A DNA stretch of 64,000 bases. Origin: Alnus glutinosa (taxonomy: Eukaryota; Streptophyta; Magnoliopsida; Fagales; Betulaceae). The translations under genes and the position numbers were made by a program. The notes under the pieces were generated by a model. The model saw only the letters and a list, made by a program, of their open reading frames with translations. It did not search any database and had not been told where the DNA came from. Below are positions 32,941-44,769 of the stretch, piece after piece. The DNA is taken from contig NC_084888.1 in NCBI RefSeq assembly GCF_958979055.1, positions 26,204,804 through 26,268,803 of the forward strand. Direction: 5' to 3'. The stretch's first letter is position 1. Each line of letters begins with the position of its first letter.

Positions 32941-33880
32941 GTGCTTGCTCGATTATGCTTCTAACAAAGGATTTTTGGCCTGTTTTTATTTTTTTTGGGT
33001 GACAACTATTGGCTTGTTAAATCAACAATATTTGCCACACCTAATCCTCAAACATGACCTGTCTACATCTTTGAAGCTAGTAGATATGGGGAACAGTTTT
33101 AAGTGTGAAGAGTTCAGAAGATTTTAGCTACCATCTCCTCTGATTTTTAGTGATTTCTCATCCAAATTTATCTTTTCAAAATTCCACTATATTTTCTTCC
33201 AAATATTTTAGAGACTCAACCAGCTGGAACTTTGAATCGGTTATTGTTAAAATAAAAATAATAATTAAGGGTCGATTAAGACTGTATGTTGACATTGTAA
33301 GATAAAAATTATGATTCTTAGAATTATTCAAATATTTTTAGTAGTCAATTAATCACATATTATTGTTATTTTTTATTTTGTGGTAGGGGGGTTGAGAGAG
33401 AATTATGAATTATATAAACATGTTTAAATTATCACTAAAAAAAAAAAAGAGGTGAAATTCTCAAGCTATCAATACCCCCCCTCCTTTCCTTTCCTTGGTG
33501 GTGTCAACTTTGTTGAGCGGCTTGAGCCTGGAAACTACATAGAAGCTCCATTTGGTGATTGACATAAAATAACAAAAAACAAGGCGGCGCGGCTGGCTTT
33601 CCTTTTGCTTCTAAAAGATAACCAACGCCTGGTCAGCCACGGTGGACAACACGCGCGTGGTGACGCAATAAACATTTTTTATTGTATTTTTTTGAAAAAT
33701 AACATAACAAAACAATTCAGTACACGTAATAATAATAATAGTCAAATGAAATAAATAAATCCTCCTGATTTTACTCTCCCCCTCCTTCCATATATATATA
33801 TATGAAGAATAGTCTTCTCTTTACAACAACTACAAAAGAGTCTGATATTGCTTGAGAAAGATCCAGAGACAGAGGGAGGA
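32941..33880 (+). promoter_or_regulatory. Upstream region of the MASS1-like gene
   Basis: A TATA-like stretch CCATATATATATATATG lies at about 33788-33804, some 80-95 bp before the start codon. A GC-rich patch at 33636-33665 contains ACGCGCGTGGTGACGC, which resembles CGCG-box and ABRE-like cores. The rest is AT-rich. Confidence 0.45.
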
Positions 33881-34255
33881 ATGGCTGGTCTGCAAAGATC
33901 TGCAGTTTCGTTTAGGAGACAAGGGTCGTCGGGGTTTGTATGGGACGACAGGTTCTTGACGGAGGAGATCAACAAAGCGAACAAAAAGCTGGAAGACAAA
34001 GAAGAAGGACGAAAAGAGCAAGAGTTAGAGAAGCTGGATGTTACAGAGGTCAAGGCACCCAGAACCGATGGAATAACGATCACCATCGATCGCAGCCGAT
34101 CCAACGGCGGAGGGCGCGGCTACCGCACCGGGAAGGTGTCCCCGGCGATCGAGCCGCCTTCGCCCAAGGTCTCCGCTTGTGGGTTTTGCAGCGCTTTCGG
34201 AAAGCCGGCCAAAAAGGGTCCGAGGACGAACACCGGTAAGCTTAGATCACGGTAG
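33881..34255 (+). CDS. MAPK-substrate protein, MASS1/At1g80180-like
   Basis: Small intronless gene encoding 124 residues. The N-terminus MAGLQRSAVSFRRQGSSG with FVWDDRFL matches the conserved start of the plant family that includes Arabidopsis At1g80180, reported as MAP-kinase substrates in the stomatal lineage (MASS). I chose the ATG at 33881 because the conserved block starts there, although the frame opens 11 codons earlier. A charged helical stretch (residues about 29-52) follows, then a basic serine-rich part. Next come the SP sites VSP and PPSP, which proline-directed kinases could phosphorylate, and a C-terminal ACGFCSAFGK motif. Expected to be cytosolic or membrane-associated; no signal peptide or membrane segment. 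A TATA-like run precedes it. Confidence 0.85.
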   Translation: MAGLQRSAVSFRRQGSSGFVWDDRFLTEEINKANKKLEDKEEGRKEQELEKLDVTEVKAPRTDGITITIDRSRSNGGGRGYRTGKVSPAIEPPSPKVSACGFCSAFGKPAKKGPRTNTGKLRSR

Positions 34256-34358
34256 AGTGTTTGGTGTGTTCTCAGGTGATCGGAGGTGGGATATTCCGGT
34301 GGTCATGGTTTTGGTACAGGAAGGGTCAAGTAAAAGTTCATCATCTCTATAAAGTGAG

Positions 34359-34362
<4 letters not shown>

Positions 34363-34389
<27 letters not shown>
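34363..34389. repeat. (GA)n microsatellite
   Basis: Thirteen GA units about 110 bp after the MASS1-like stop codon. Confidence 0.95.
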
Positions 34390-34394
<5 letters not shown>

Positions 34395-35621
34395 GAAAAA
34401 CAATGGCAATTATGAATGTTTTCGCTTCTAGATTTCTTGCTTTCATTGCTTTGTTTCTTTTAGATTTCAGAGATGTTTTTGTGGTCTGGGTGGATGTAAT
34501 TATATATATGTGTATATATATTGTGGAATTTTTTTTTTTTGTTTAGCTCGAGGAACTTTGTTCTCAGATGGGATCTCTCTCTCTCTCTCTTTCTCTTTCT
34601 CTTTTTCATTTATACTGTTCAAAAGTGGCTTCGATCTGGAATTTCAACATCTGCAACTCGATTTTGATTTTGATAGGGAACTTTTCTTTTTCCTTGATTG
34701 GAATCTTTTCTTACTGTACATGAGAGATTGACAGGTTTTTTCACGTTCTGAATCGAATCTCTCTCCCTCTCTGACTGGGAAAAGTCACAACATAGGAGGA
34801 TCTCCTCCAACTGCTTCCTTCGGTAGAAATTTCGGTGTTCTTGGGATCACCAAACTGTGGTGTACCCGTGTCGCATGGCCGGCTTTGGTTGTCAAGAAGG
34901 ATAAGAATTTCATATCAATTTTTTCTTATGAGCGGGTGATTGTGATAAATTATTTATAGAATATATTTTATTGGATAATCTAATTTTTACTAGGTCAGTC
35001 TCATTAATGATTTTTCTCTAATCACTCGTCCATATTTTCTTAAATTCAGACAAATAATTATAGAGAATCATAATCATTTAGCGTGAGATATTTTGTATGA
35101 GATTTACCTTTCTAGATAAGTGGTTGAACAATTCAAAATTTATTTATGCGTAAGATAAAGTTTTTCTCTAATCTAGTCTATAAAAATGACATATTTTCAT
35201 TTATATGTGAAAAACACATGCTTTTCATTTTAATTAAGTTTATTTCAAATTTGTCATTGCAATAAAAAACGCATATACTTTTTATGGGTAAAGGGACACA
35301 TGTCATTTTATAGACTGGATTGAAAGAAGTTCCTCTAACCTAATTTGGAAGAAATTTTTGTTCAATTCGTATATAGGGTCTCTCACATTTCAACTCGTAT
35401 GAACCGTTTTAATTGGCTGTCATTTTTTCTCTTTTATATTCGTGTTAAGAATTTATAGGGTGTTTTATTAATTTAATACATTATCTTTTAATTTTTATTT
35501 ATTTAGTTTGTTTTAGGGCTTATAGTTGGGTTGTACAACCCTTCTTTATTGCTCTCAGCTGTAATTCTTTTTTGATGTACTTAAAAAAACGAAAACAAAC
35601 AAAAATTATCTAATCTGCTTA

Positions 35622-35623
<2 letters not shown>

Positions 35624-35682
<59 letters not shown>
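35624..35682. repeat. (AT)n microsatellite
   Basis: About 29 AT units. Confidence 0.95.
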
Positions 35683-35685
<3 letters not shown>

Positions 35686-35892
35686 TCAAATTTGTTTTTT
35701 GTGAGTCCAATTATGCAGCACATTGTCTTGCTAAAGAGGCTGCTAGTATTATGAGTGATTTGTATTTGCTAGAGGATACTTCTATTAGTATCTCTAGTAT
35801 TGTTCTTAAAAAAGCTGTTTCTCCCTAAATCCTTTTATGAGGGTCAAGTGTTTTCGTTTTTGTGATCAATGAAGAGTATGAGAATTTCTGTT

Positions 35893-35895
<3 letters not shown>

Positions 35896-35929
<34 letters not shown>
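35896..35929. repeat. (AT)n microsatellite
   Basis: About 17 AT units, 215 bp from the previous one. Confidence 0.95.
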
Positions 35930-35932
<3 letters not shown>

Positions 35933-36248
35933 GTTCATATAATCTTTTGATGCTTCGTATTAAGAAAGTTTAGGATTAATTATTCTACTGGTGTAGATCA
36001 TGGACTCAATAGGGCCATGTAATGAAAAGGGAAATGAATATTCTAGCATTAGGTGGAATCATCACTCCGTGGGATTAATGTTGAATTAAATTCTTAATAT
36101 TAATAGAAAAATAAAAAGAAACATGCTATTTTTGCATGAAAAATTGCATCTTCATAAAATATGTGGTAAATCACAGGAACTCGGCCTCTCTCATGAGAGG
36201 GATTGGTGTGCATGCAACTTGCAAAAAGCTCATCTGAGTGAAGAAATA

Positions 36249-36416
36249 GAGTAATTTTATATGTATATTAAGTGTTTATTAAGTGTCTATCAAAAAATAA
36301 GGTGGCTTTTAAAATTACTATTGGCGATGGGGCGACGGGCGTGTGATTGATCAAATGGTAATTTAAAAGCCACCTCATTTTTTTTATGGACACTTAATGT
36401 ATATATAAAATTACTC
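36249..36416. mobile_element. Mutator-type MITE, copy 2
   Basis: A 168-bp foldback: the left end GAGTAATTTTATATGTATAT is mirrored by the right end ATATATAAAATTACTC, and AAGTGTC and AAGGTGGCTTTTAAA words are also inverted. Flanks are GAAGAAATA (36240-36248) and GAAGAGATA (36417-36425), a 9-bp duplication with one mismatch. The GC-rich centre is short (GATGGGGCGACGGGC). Confidence 0.75.
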
Positions 36417-36560
36417 GAAGAGATAGCTTCATCCAAACAATGGGTATTATTAAATATGAAATATTTAATATTTAAAATGATACATTTCTACAAAATATGT
36501 GTTTTTTTTTTTTTCTTCTTTCTTTTATATATATATAGGTGGATGGTAGTATTAAAAGAA

Positions 36561-36743
36561 GAGAAATGATTCTTTACCACCTAAATATACAACTTTTCAC
36601 CACCTTGTCTATGTGGCAAGGTGGTCCCCTACTTTATTTTATTTTTTAAAAATAAAAAAACTCTAAAGTTAGTAGGGAACCACCTTACCACATAGATAAG
36701 GTGGTGAAAAGTTGTATATTTAGGTGGTAGTGAATCATTACTC
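36561..36743. mobile_element. Mutator-type MITE, copy 3
   Basis: A 183-bp foldback starting GAGAAATGATTCTTTACCAC and ending as the inverse, ATCATTACTC, with arms of about 65 bp. It has a perfect 9-bp duplication TTAAAAGAA (36552-36560 and 36744-36752) and no coding capacity. Confidence 0.85.
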
Positions 36744-36752
36744 TTAAAAGAA

Positions 36753-37559
36753 ATACGTGTTCTAAGTACCTACTACAATAAACTATCCATCAAATATTGG
36801 AATAATTTTTCTTTCTAGTTTTCTTTTATTTGTTGACATTTTTCCTTTCGATAATTTCAAACTAATTTTAATATTATATATACCATATCAACTTGAAAAA
36901 AGTCAATGTCCTTATCTCATCCTCCAAATAATCTTTGACTCATCCATGTGCGAAACCTAATCAAAAGTTGTTTTCTCTCTAGATCTTGGCCTCTAAATGT
37001 TTATATAATTAAAATCAAAGTGAACAAAGTAAGCCTATGTATATGTTGTTTGAGTAATTTTATTTAGTAATTTTTTTTTTTTTTTTATGATGGTTAAACA
37101 ATTTGATGGTATGATAATAAAAAATAAATTTTGAATCAATAATTAAATAATAATAATTAATTTTTAATATCACGTCATTTCAATTGTATTATTTTATTTT
37201 GTATTAAAAATTCGGGGCATATACTCTATAGGGTGCGGCCTAGGTCAATAACCAATCATTCATTGATTATGCCTATGGGAATTATCAAAGTTGGGAAAAA
37301 TGTTTAACCATAAAATCATTGATTTGGAAAAGTGTTAGGTCCCTTTCGGTCGACCCCCCACACCCACTATTCACATAAAAAGTAATAAGAATTAAATTAT
37401 TGAGAAAAGTGTTACATCTTCAATGATGGAGGTCATCACACTAAGGCATATTATCCCCCACCACCTTGTCAACAACGTAATCGATCCAATAGCCAATTAA
37501 GTTTTAAAAATAGGAAAACTTTTAATTACAAGGGGTTGAAATTGTGAAATATTACACAC

Positions 37560-37590
<31 letters not shown>

Positions 37591-39224
37591 CTATTGGTAA
37601 ATGAAAAATAAAAATTACAACTAGTAACACTAGGGCTGGGCAACCCAACAAAAAGCACCAAAGCAATAAAAAAAAAACAGAAAGTAAAAACTAATGCATC
37701 AAATGAATGACATGACCTATTGAATTTTGGTACGAATACCAAGAAACGAGATCACCATAAAAGACAATAAAACAATGCGTGGATAAGGGCATGACCATCA
37801 CAAGATCCTTCAATCTTATCTAAACTCCTATAGAAGGGATTGAAATTGTGAAATATTACACATTTTCACTTTCATATCTTGACGACGTGTCTTTAAAAAT
37901 TATCATTAGATCAAAATTCAAAAATGCTATATCTTAAATTCATTGGTGATTTTAAAAGTCACGTTAGAAAGTGTGAAAATGAGAGTAGGAGTTGAGTGTG
38001 TGTACAATTACGTCCTCATTGAAATTTAGCCCGCTTTGTTCTGGCGGAAAATATTTTCTCTATTTTTGAGTGTTTGTTTGATGCAGATTAAAATATTGGT
38101 CAACTTAAAAATATTTTCAGTTGACCAAGGAAAATAATATTCACGAGGCGTAAAATAACTGATACATCTCATTTGTGTAAAAATAAATAGAAATTTGATA
38201 AGACAAATTTGTTTGCTTAATTATTTTTTCAATTATGAACTACCCTATCCATTTGTAAATAATTTTATAATAAAAATTATACTATCCTTGATACCATTCT
38301 TAAATAAATGTAATGGTTCATTTGGGTTTGCAATTTCAAAAAAAAAAAAAAAAAAATTAAAAAACTCAGTTAAGTATTTAGAAAAATCGCAGTTTGACCT
38401 TTAAAATATCCGGTCAGCCTTTAAAACTATGCGTTTTTAAAAAAGCACTCCTTACTCACAATTTGAAAAAGTAGATTTTATGCATTTTCAAATCGCATAA
38501 AAACACAATTTTCAAACGATTTATTTTTTCTAATTTAATTTAAAATCACACTTTTTATCTACGAAATTGTAACCACAAACAGACTATAAAGAAGGCAATC
38601 AACGATGAAGCTGGGTTTATGGTCATAATGGCAAAATGAGAGAGCAACATTAAAATAAATAAAAACTGTGAGTTGTTGAAGCGTGAGTGGACTGGCCGGT
38701 GACAACATAATGGGGCCAGCCATATCCGATCAGCACTCTTTTTAAATATTTATTTTAAATTTGGCCCTGTCACTGTAGTGGACAAAACAAAATGATACTT
38801 AATTCCATTTTTTTAAAAAAATGACACTTAATTCCCCAATTACCATAAAATCCTACTGGTCCACGTGTGAAATGCATTTAACCATTTTACATGAGAAAAA
38901 AAGGGAAAAGTCAAGTTCACACACGTCTGATGGGAAACGAAGCAGATGACAGCTGTCCCTTTTGATGATCAATCAATTTCTCGTGTAGACGCGTATCACC
39001 GACAATAGCAGTTAAATTAGACCCCTCTCCTTTTACCCGCAACCATATTTGACCGACTTTTTTAACGGTTTTCTTTTTCTTTCTTTAAACAATGGTGCTG
39101 AAACTGATGCCAAATAGCCATGTCAGACAGACCACTATTTCATATCCCCTAGTTTTGATGGGCCCATAAAACCGTGGAAAAAGATTGGGCCAATTGTTTT
39201 CATGTCTCAAGTTCCTAATTTGCC
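36753..39224. other. Long intergenic stretch, nothing recognised
   Basis: AT-rich, with poly(A/T) tracts (37561-37590, 38337-38357). I found no convincing exon, transposon end or RNA gene here. Confidence 0.4.
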
Positions 39225-39450
39225 AGTGTTCTAACCCGTTAAAAGTTAACTCGGACACAAAACATTTAATTCAGACCCTTCAATCTAAAAATGGCCCATT
39301 TAAATAAGCGGATGATATAGCATGACCCGTTTGATTAACAAGTCTTGTTAAGGTTAACTCGACACGACACGGCACACATTACCTATTTAATAAACAGGTT
39401 GTGTTGGGTTGAACCAAACATGACCTGCTTGACACGGTATTTTATAAACT
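39225..39450. mobile_element. hAT-like remnant (GACCCGTTT family)
   Basis: CTAACCCGTTAA, TGACCCGTTTGATTAA and AACACGACACGGCAC-type words match the subterminal sequence of the complete hAT element at 50543-51211. This copy lacks clear ends. Confidence 0.45.
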
Positions 39451-40393
39451 AAAAAAAAAAAAAAAAATCACAATTAGAAACAAAAATGATGTATTATATA
39501 GTAAATGAAGAATTTTGTTTCAAAAATCAGATATATTATTTTTTTTGATTTCATCTGTTTTAGTGAGCCAAACACTGTTACATGAACAAAAAGCTTGTGA
39601 TATAGAGAGATTTTTCAACTACATGAACACAATATTTTCTGACTGATTAATTATGTGATTTGATCTAAGATTCTAGTAACACATCTAAAAATAATTAGGG
39701 TTAAGAGTACTCTAATATCAACCTATAATATTTGGAGTGAGATTAAGTGGGTAATTTTTGTACTTTCGTGGATTATGTGTCTCGTTGAAAGATCGGTGAG
39801 GATACCCGAATGTTCGATGCAACCCTAGCTACGAACGATAGACGAGGTAACCAAATGATCGATAGACAGTAACAACTTATTTTTAGATGTTTGTAACCTT
39901 TTAAGTGTGCATGGTTCAATTTTTAAAGTATCTTCTCGACTCTTCGACCTCATTTCATTATTTCTCAGCTTTTGGAAACCTTATAGGAGAGGATGAGAAA
40001 GGAGAAAAGAGAAAGTGCATTTTGAGATTTCCTCTCAAAGAGTGGTAACCATCTACTCTAATCTCGCCTTAGATGTTATTTTTTAGTATAATATTACTGG
40101 ATTTACCTATTGTATTAGTTTATTAACATAGATTTGTGTGGGGTTTAGATTTTATTGTTGGGCATGATGAGTTATTGATGGATTGATGGTTAGATGATCT
40201 TGGATTATGTTTATTATGTGATATTTGTTACTTAGTAGTGATTAGCTTATTGTTGAAGGTATGAATGTAAGTCCTTATGCTTAGACATTGATTTATGTAT
40301 CGATTGTAATGGGTTGGGGTTTTGTTATGGTTTGATAAGATATGTGTTTGAAAATTGTGTTTACGGTTAGAACAGTATTAGGAAGCTTGATAG
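39451..40393. other. Intergenic, nothing recognised
   Basis: AT-rich. A phrase CCCGAATGTTCGATGCAACC near 39806 resembles CGAATGTTCG words near 41720, suggesting old retroelement DNA. No structure was defined. Confidence 0.35.
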
Positions 40394-41780
40394 GGCCTTA
40401 GATCATGTTAGAATTTGTAACGTCCTCAAAATTAAGTAATTGTGTTTACTTAATTTGGAGAGCTATTGGCAGTTCCTCCAGATCAATTAATTGATAATTG
40501 TCTGGTGGATTTACCTATAAATTTATTATAGTAAAAACAAACAGAAAGCCAAAAATCATGATCTGAGATTACTTATTATAATCATCCACAAACGTATAAT
40601 CAATTACAAACTCAGAGTTTCCAATATCATTTCTAGAAAAAACTCAAATCAACCAAACTTGCTACTGTGAGCCATTTACTTGGCCTCTTCATCTTAGCGA
40701 ATTCCCGCTCTATAAACCAGCAACTTGATAAACCGTAAACACCAAGGTGTTTGACGAGTGAAAGGAAAGTACTGTGCAAGTCTACTACTTAGTAAATAAA
40801 TTATTACCAATTTGGGTATGCAATAAGCATTAAATGACATTAATAACTCCGGAACTATAAATGTAGGTTTTCACAAAATGATGTATATTGTCTTTGTTAT
40901 TACGCTTAATAAAAAGTAGTTTAGTTTGAAGAGTTGTTGGGCTATAATTTCCATGAAAAACATTAATATTTTAATGCGGGAAAAAATGTTATACATATAT
41001 ATAAATCAGTCATAGTTGTGGTCTGCCTAGGATATTAACCCCTTTCTAACAGGGTTAACGCTTTCTTGAGGGACCAGTAATACAACACCAATGTCTCGGA
41101 TATTGTACGCATACTATCATTTACAAGCAGCCCAACCAAGTCCGACCTCGGGTAACCCATGCTACTAGCAAAGCTATAATCCTGACCTCCCTTCAAGCAT
41201 GGTGAGCCGGTCACAAAAAAAAGAAAAAGAAAAAGAAAAAAACCACTGGATCCAAGGTCCATCATAACATAAAAGTAACATCTGCGATCATAGGGTCAAG
41301 CCCGTATAGTAAGCCGATGGTTGTCCTACTGTAGATACCAGTATACCATGTCATATAATGCAATTTAATATGATTCATTTATTACCGTCATAGAATAAGT
41401 AATACTAGTCTCAAACAATTATAAAAATGTTATAAAAATTAGCAGGCTTATGACATTTTATTAAAAAAAATAAAGCATGCTCAGTCCACTGCCATATAAC
41501 ATGTTAAAGTGAGACTAGTTTTGTAAGTATTTACTTACCTTGTCCGCTCCTCCACAACTACAAGCACGAATATCTTGAATTCCCGCTACTGCAAAACACA
41601 CCGTAATATTATGAGTAATAACTCCAGAGTCTAACCTAAGCACGTAATATTTTAAACTATCATTAAAACCCCAAATCAGTGATTTTGTGTATTTTCAAAC
41701 ATTCAGCCTAGGCATTGAATGTTCGATAAATTAGTGTCGAACGTTTGGCGAAGGTCAGGGGAATGTTCGAAGGTACCAAA
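40394..41780. mobile_element. Possible Gypsy LTR-derived region
   Basis: The phrase TTGTAACGTCCTCAAAATTA resembles the start of some Del/Tekay-type Gypsy LTRs (TGTAACGTCC), and related CGAACGTTTGG words close the stretch. I could not set the 3' boundary, a target duplication or coding remnants, so this is tentative. Confidence 0.25.
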
Positions 41781-42284
41781 ATGCATGGAAGACTTAAATC
41801 TTCTACCAAAAACATATTAACCCTTAACTATGACTTTTAATAGCCTAATAAAAACATGTTAACACATATCAACATGATGGAACATGGAATTTTAAGAGTA
41901 ATTTTGCAACTTTTTTGAAAACCATTTTCTTTAAAATTGACAATTTTCTAGACTCATCATGGTATGCCAAAAACTTGTAAAAAAAAAAAAAATGATAAAT
42001 CATATGGAGAGGATAATAGTAAGGGTAAATGATTCATAAATTCTTAAGTCAATGCGTGATTTGAAATCACTCCCTCACTTTTTAAAAATTAACTTTCACT
42101 CCTTTATTATTTCGTGGATTTGAAAGGAGTCATTCCGTGAGTTTTCTGTCAAAATTTTTGACATTCGTTAGTGCCACATCACCTAAAAATAATATATTTT
42201 TAGTGTTTCATAAATTAAAATCTCTAAAAAACAAATTTTAAAAATAAAATCTAAAAAATAAGGAAGAAAAAAAGTTACCGAAGA

Positions 42285-42405
42285 CATCCTCACCACTTGC
42301 CACCCCAGCGGTGGTGACTCCTTGGGGTGCTTTGCAGGCCACCCCAGAGGTGGTTGGGCAACCCACCCCATAGACAGGGGTGCCTCGCGAGCCACCTCCT
42401 ACATT
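42285..42405. repeat. CCACCCC/GGGGTGG module
   Basis: A GC-rich patch of alternating CCACCCCAGAGGTGG-type inverted words. Similar patches occur at about 6285-6365 and 47500-47600. It may be a dispersed non-autonomous element fragment. Confidence 0.5.
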
Positions 42406-44580
42406 TTTCTCTCTCTGTAGGCTAGCTATAGCGTCCCAACAATGGCGGACTATGGCAGTGCAATCTCTCTCTCCCAGGGTTGAGAGCTGTCCCACACCTC
42501 CAAATATGACGAAACAATCTTATTCTCAACAAGAAGATCATGTATTTTTCCCTTATCTCAGATTGCAATATTAGATTAGATCTAGCATAGATATACATAT
42601 ATTTCGCGATTTCCTGACTTTGAATTGCGTCTTGACTCGGTCAAAAGATAGATTTCAGAAACTATTTGGTTACAATAAGCCCAAATTGGCTCCTCTCTGT
42701 AACGAATCCCCATGCCTAGTCCTCTCTCCACAAAGAATCCCCATGGCTAGTCCTCCTCTAACTCAACTTGCGACTGTGCTTTACAATAACAGGTAACTGG
42801 TTGTATAAGAATGGCGTGGTTCTTCATGTATAGATCGATGAAGGCTTTGGGCTATTATTATACGAGTTAATTTCTATGGTCAAGAGATTTATATTCATTG
42901 TTCGGCCTTGTATTCAATGAACTTATAGGTAATTTACGCAACCATGCTTGATTGATGGTCACAATGACGACATCTTTAATAGTGTGGATCACTCTATGTT
43001 TAAATCCGGCCGGGCCACTTTCATAGCCACGAGTTTCAGGAAAGATATGTTATAAACCATTTTCATTTTCTTCTTTCTTGTTGCCAACTGCACAAATCTG
43101 GCTTGTTGTAATGAGATACGCAAGGTTGCTTGCACCATTTGTACTCATATAGGCTGGACTGCTGGAGGGATGGTGACAAGGTTTAGGTCCCCGTAGTTTC
43201 TCACTTCTCAGAATTTTCGTCATAATTCACATTCCTTAAGCAACTAAGCCTTAACTATTATTTTACTCTTTTAGTATTCCTGTAAAGTTGAGTTTTATCA
43301 TGAAAATGATAATTAGTGTAATTTCTTACATATTCCATTGCAAAGCCAAGGCAATTTAATAATTGGGTTTTCATGTTACCAATATTATTACCCCATTACT
43401 ATTTTCTTTGTTTTAATGATTCTGCTCATATGCTTATTGAAGAAAGTGTTTTTTATTTTTATTTTGTAATTTTCTTAATTTTCTTAATTTTAATTTTAAT
43501 TTTTTTGTTTCTTCTCATTCAACTTCTCACCTGTTATATATGGGTGGTATGAATCCCTAATAGTAATTGATAGTTTTGTTGAGATAGGCTATATATTTAG
43601 TATTTTCTTAGCATTTTCTAGCATTTTCAGTTAACGTGACATGTTCGACCCATCTTTAATTAGCATTTCATATCAATTGAAAATATTAAGAGATGCTAGG
43701 AGAATGCTAACAAACATTTCTCTAATTTGTTTGCTTAATATTTGATAGAATTTGGAGCCTATTTGCTAACCAACACAACAATCTCTCCCCTTATTTTACT
43801 TCTCCAAAAAAAAAAGTTAACTTCAAATAATTTATTATTATTATTATTCAAATAAAAAAAATTCACTACAAAATAATTTTTTATTTTATTTATTTTTTCA
43901 CTTGTTCATATAAATTCTTTCTACTTTATATTACATTAATCACTTCTTACTAATACTAAAAAATAATTAATCACAACAATCTATACTAAACACACCCTTG
44001 GTAAAGTCCACGATGATTGTTGTTAGTAAGGAAATTTTGATGTGGCATGTGAACACAGGAAAGAAAAGAAAAGCTTGGAAAAGAAAAATTATTAATAAAA
44101 TAAGAAAAAAATACATATATTCTTTAAAACTATCAATTTATTGTTAATGTCTCTGTCAAACTAAAGACTACTTCAATGCCCCTAAAACTAGCAAAAATTG
44201 TCAATGACCAATTTTTGTCCCGCAAAAAGACATAAATGCTCTTTACAATTTTTTAAAAAGATTAAAATACCTTTATTATAAATTTGAAAAAAATAAGGGT
44301 GAAGAGTAGGTGTTGGGTCACCATTTTTTTTAAAATTTTTTTATTAAAGAGTATTTTTGTAATTGAGACGAGCAAATTCACAATTTTTAATAACTTGAAA
44401 TCTTTAATTTAGAAAGAAATTGACAATCGGATCGGATGATAGTTTGAAGGGGTATTTATCCGTTTTCCTGAAATAAAATATAATAATCTTAACAAATTGG
44501 CTTAGTTATAAAAAAAAAAAAAAAATTGGCTTAATTGCTTAAAAGTTAACCCTAATGCGGCGTGTCGCGTACATGCACAA
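42406..44580. other. Intergenic upstream of the polygalacturonase gene
   Basis: A short tandem duplication sits at about 42704-42757 (GAATCCCCATG with CTAGTCCTC, twice). The segment 42790-43200 is less AT-rich, but I could not recognise a protein in any frame. A MITE-like unit is listed separately. Confidence 0.35.
43755..44001. mobile_element. MITE-like AT-rich element
   Basis: Starts GAGCCTATTTGCTAACC and ends ACTAAACACACCCTTGG, with TTATTTTACTTCTCC and TCACTTCTTACTAATAC words inside. It resembles the better-defined unit at 61527-61838. The ends are only loosely inverted. Confidence 0.4.
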
Positions 44581-44769
44581 ATGGAGGATCTATATAGGCA
44601 GCACGTTTGGACGAGCCAAATAGGGATAAACGGCGTATCGTTAGGCGGAAACACAATATACAAGAAAAAAACACAAGGAAAAAAATAATAAAAAATTCAC
44701 TCAGAACTGACATTCTGAGCTTCCCAGTTTCTCCATATCTTCTTCCTTTTTCCACATTCTGGACAGAAC

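Larger units (their letters stand above)
34256..36239. other. 3' flank of the MASS1-like gene and intergenic DNA
   Basis: Probable 3' untranslated region with a (GA)n tract, then AT-rich DNA. CT-rich runs at 34568-34600. Nothing coding was recognised. Confidence 0.4.

Noticed and set aside
33848-33880. Extended start for the MASS1-like gene
   Set aside because: The conserved N-terminus MAGLQRSAVSF begins at 33881, and the extension is unlike the family.
42790-43200. Possible decayed gene
   Set aside because: Composition is less AT-rich, but no frame on either strand gave a recognisable protein or consistent splice sites.
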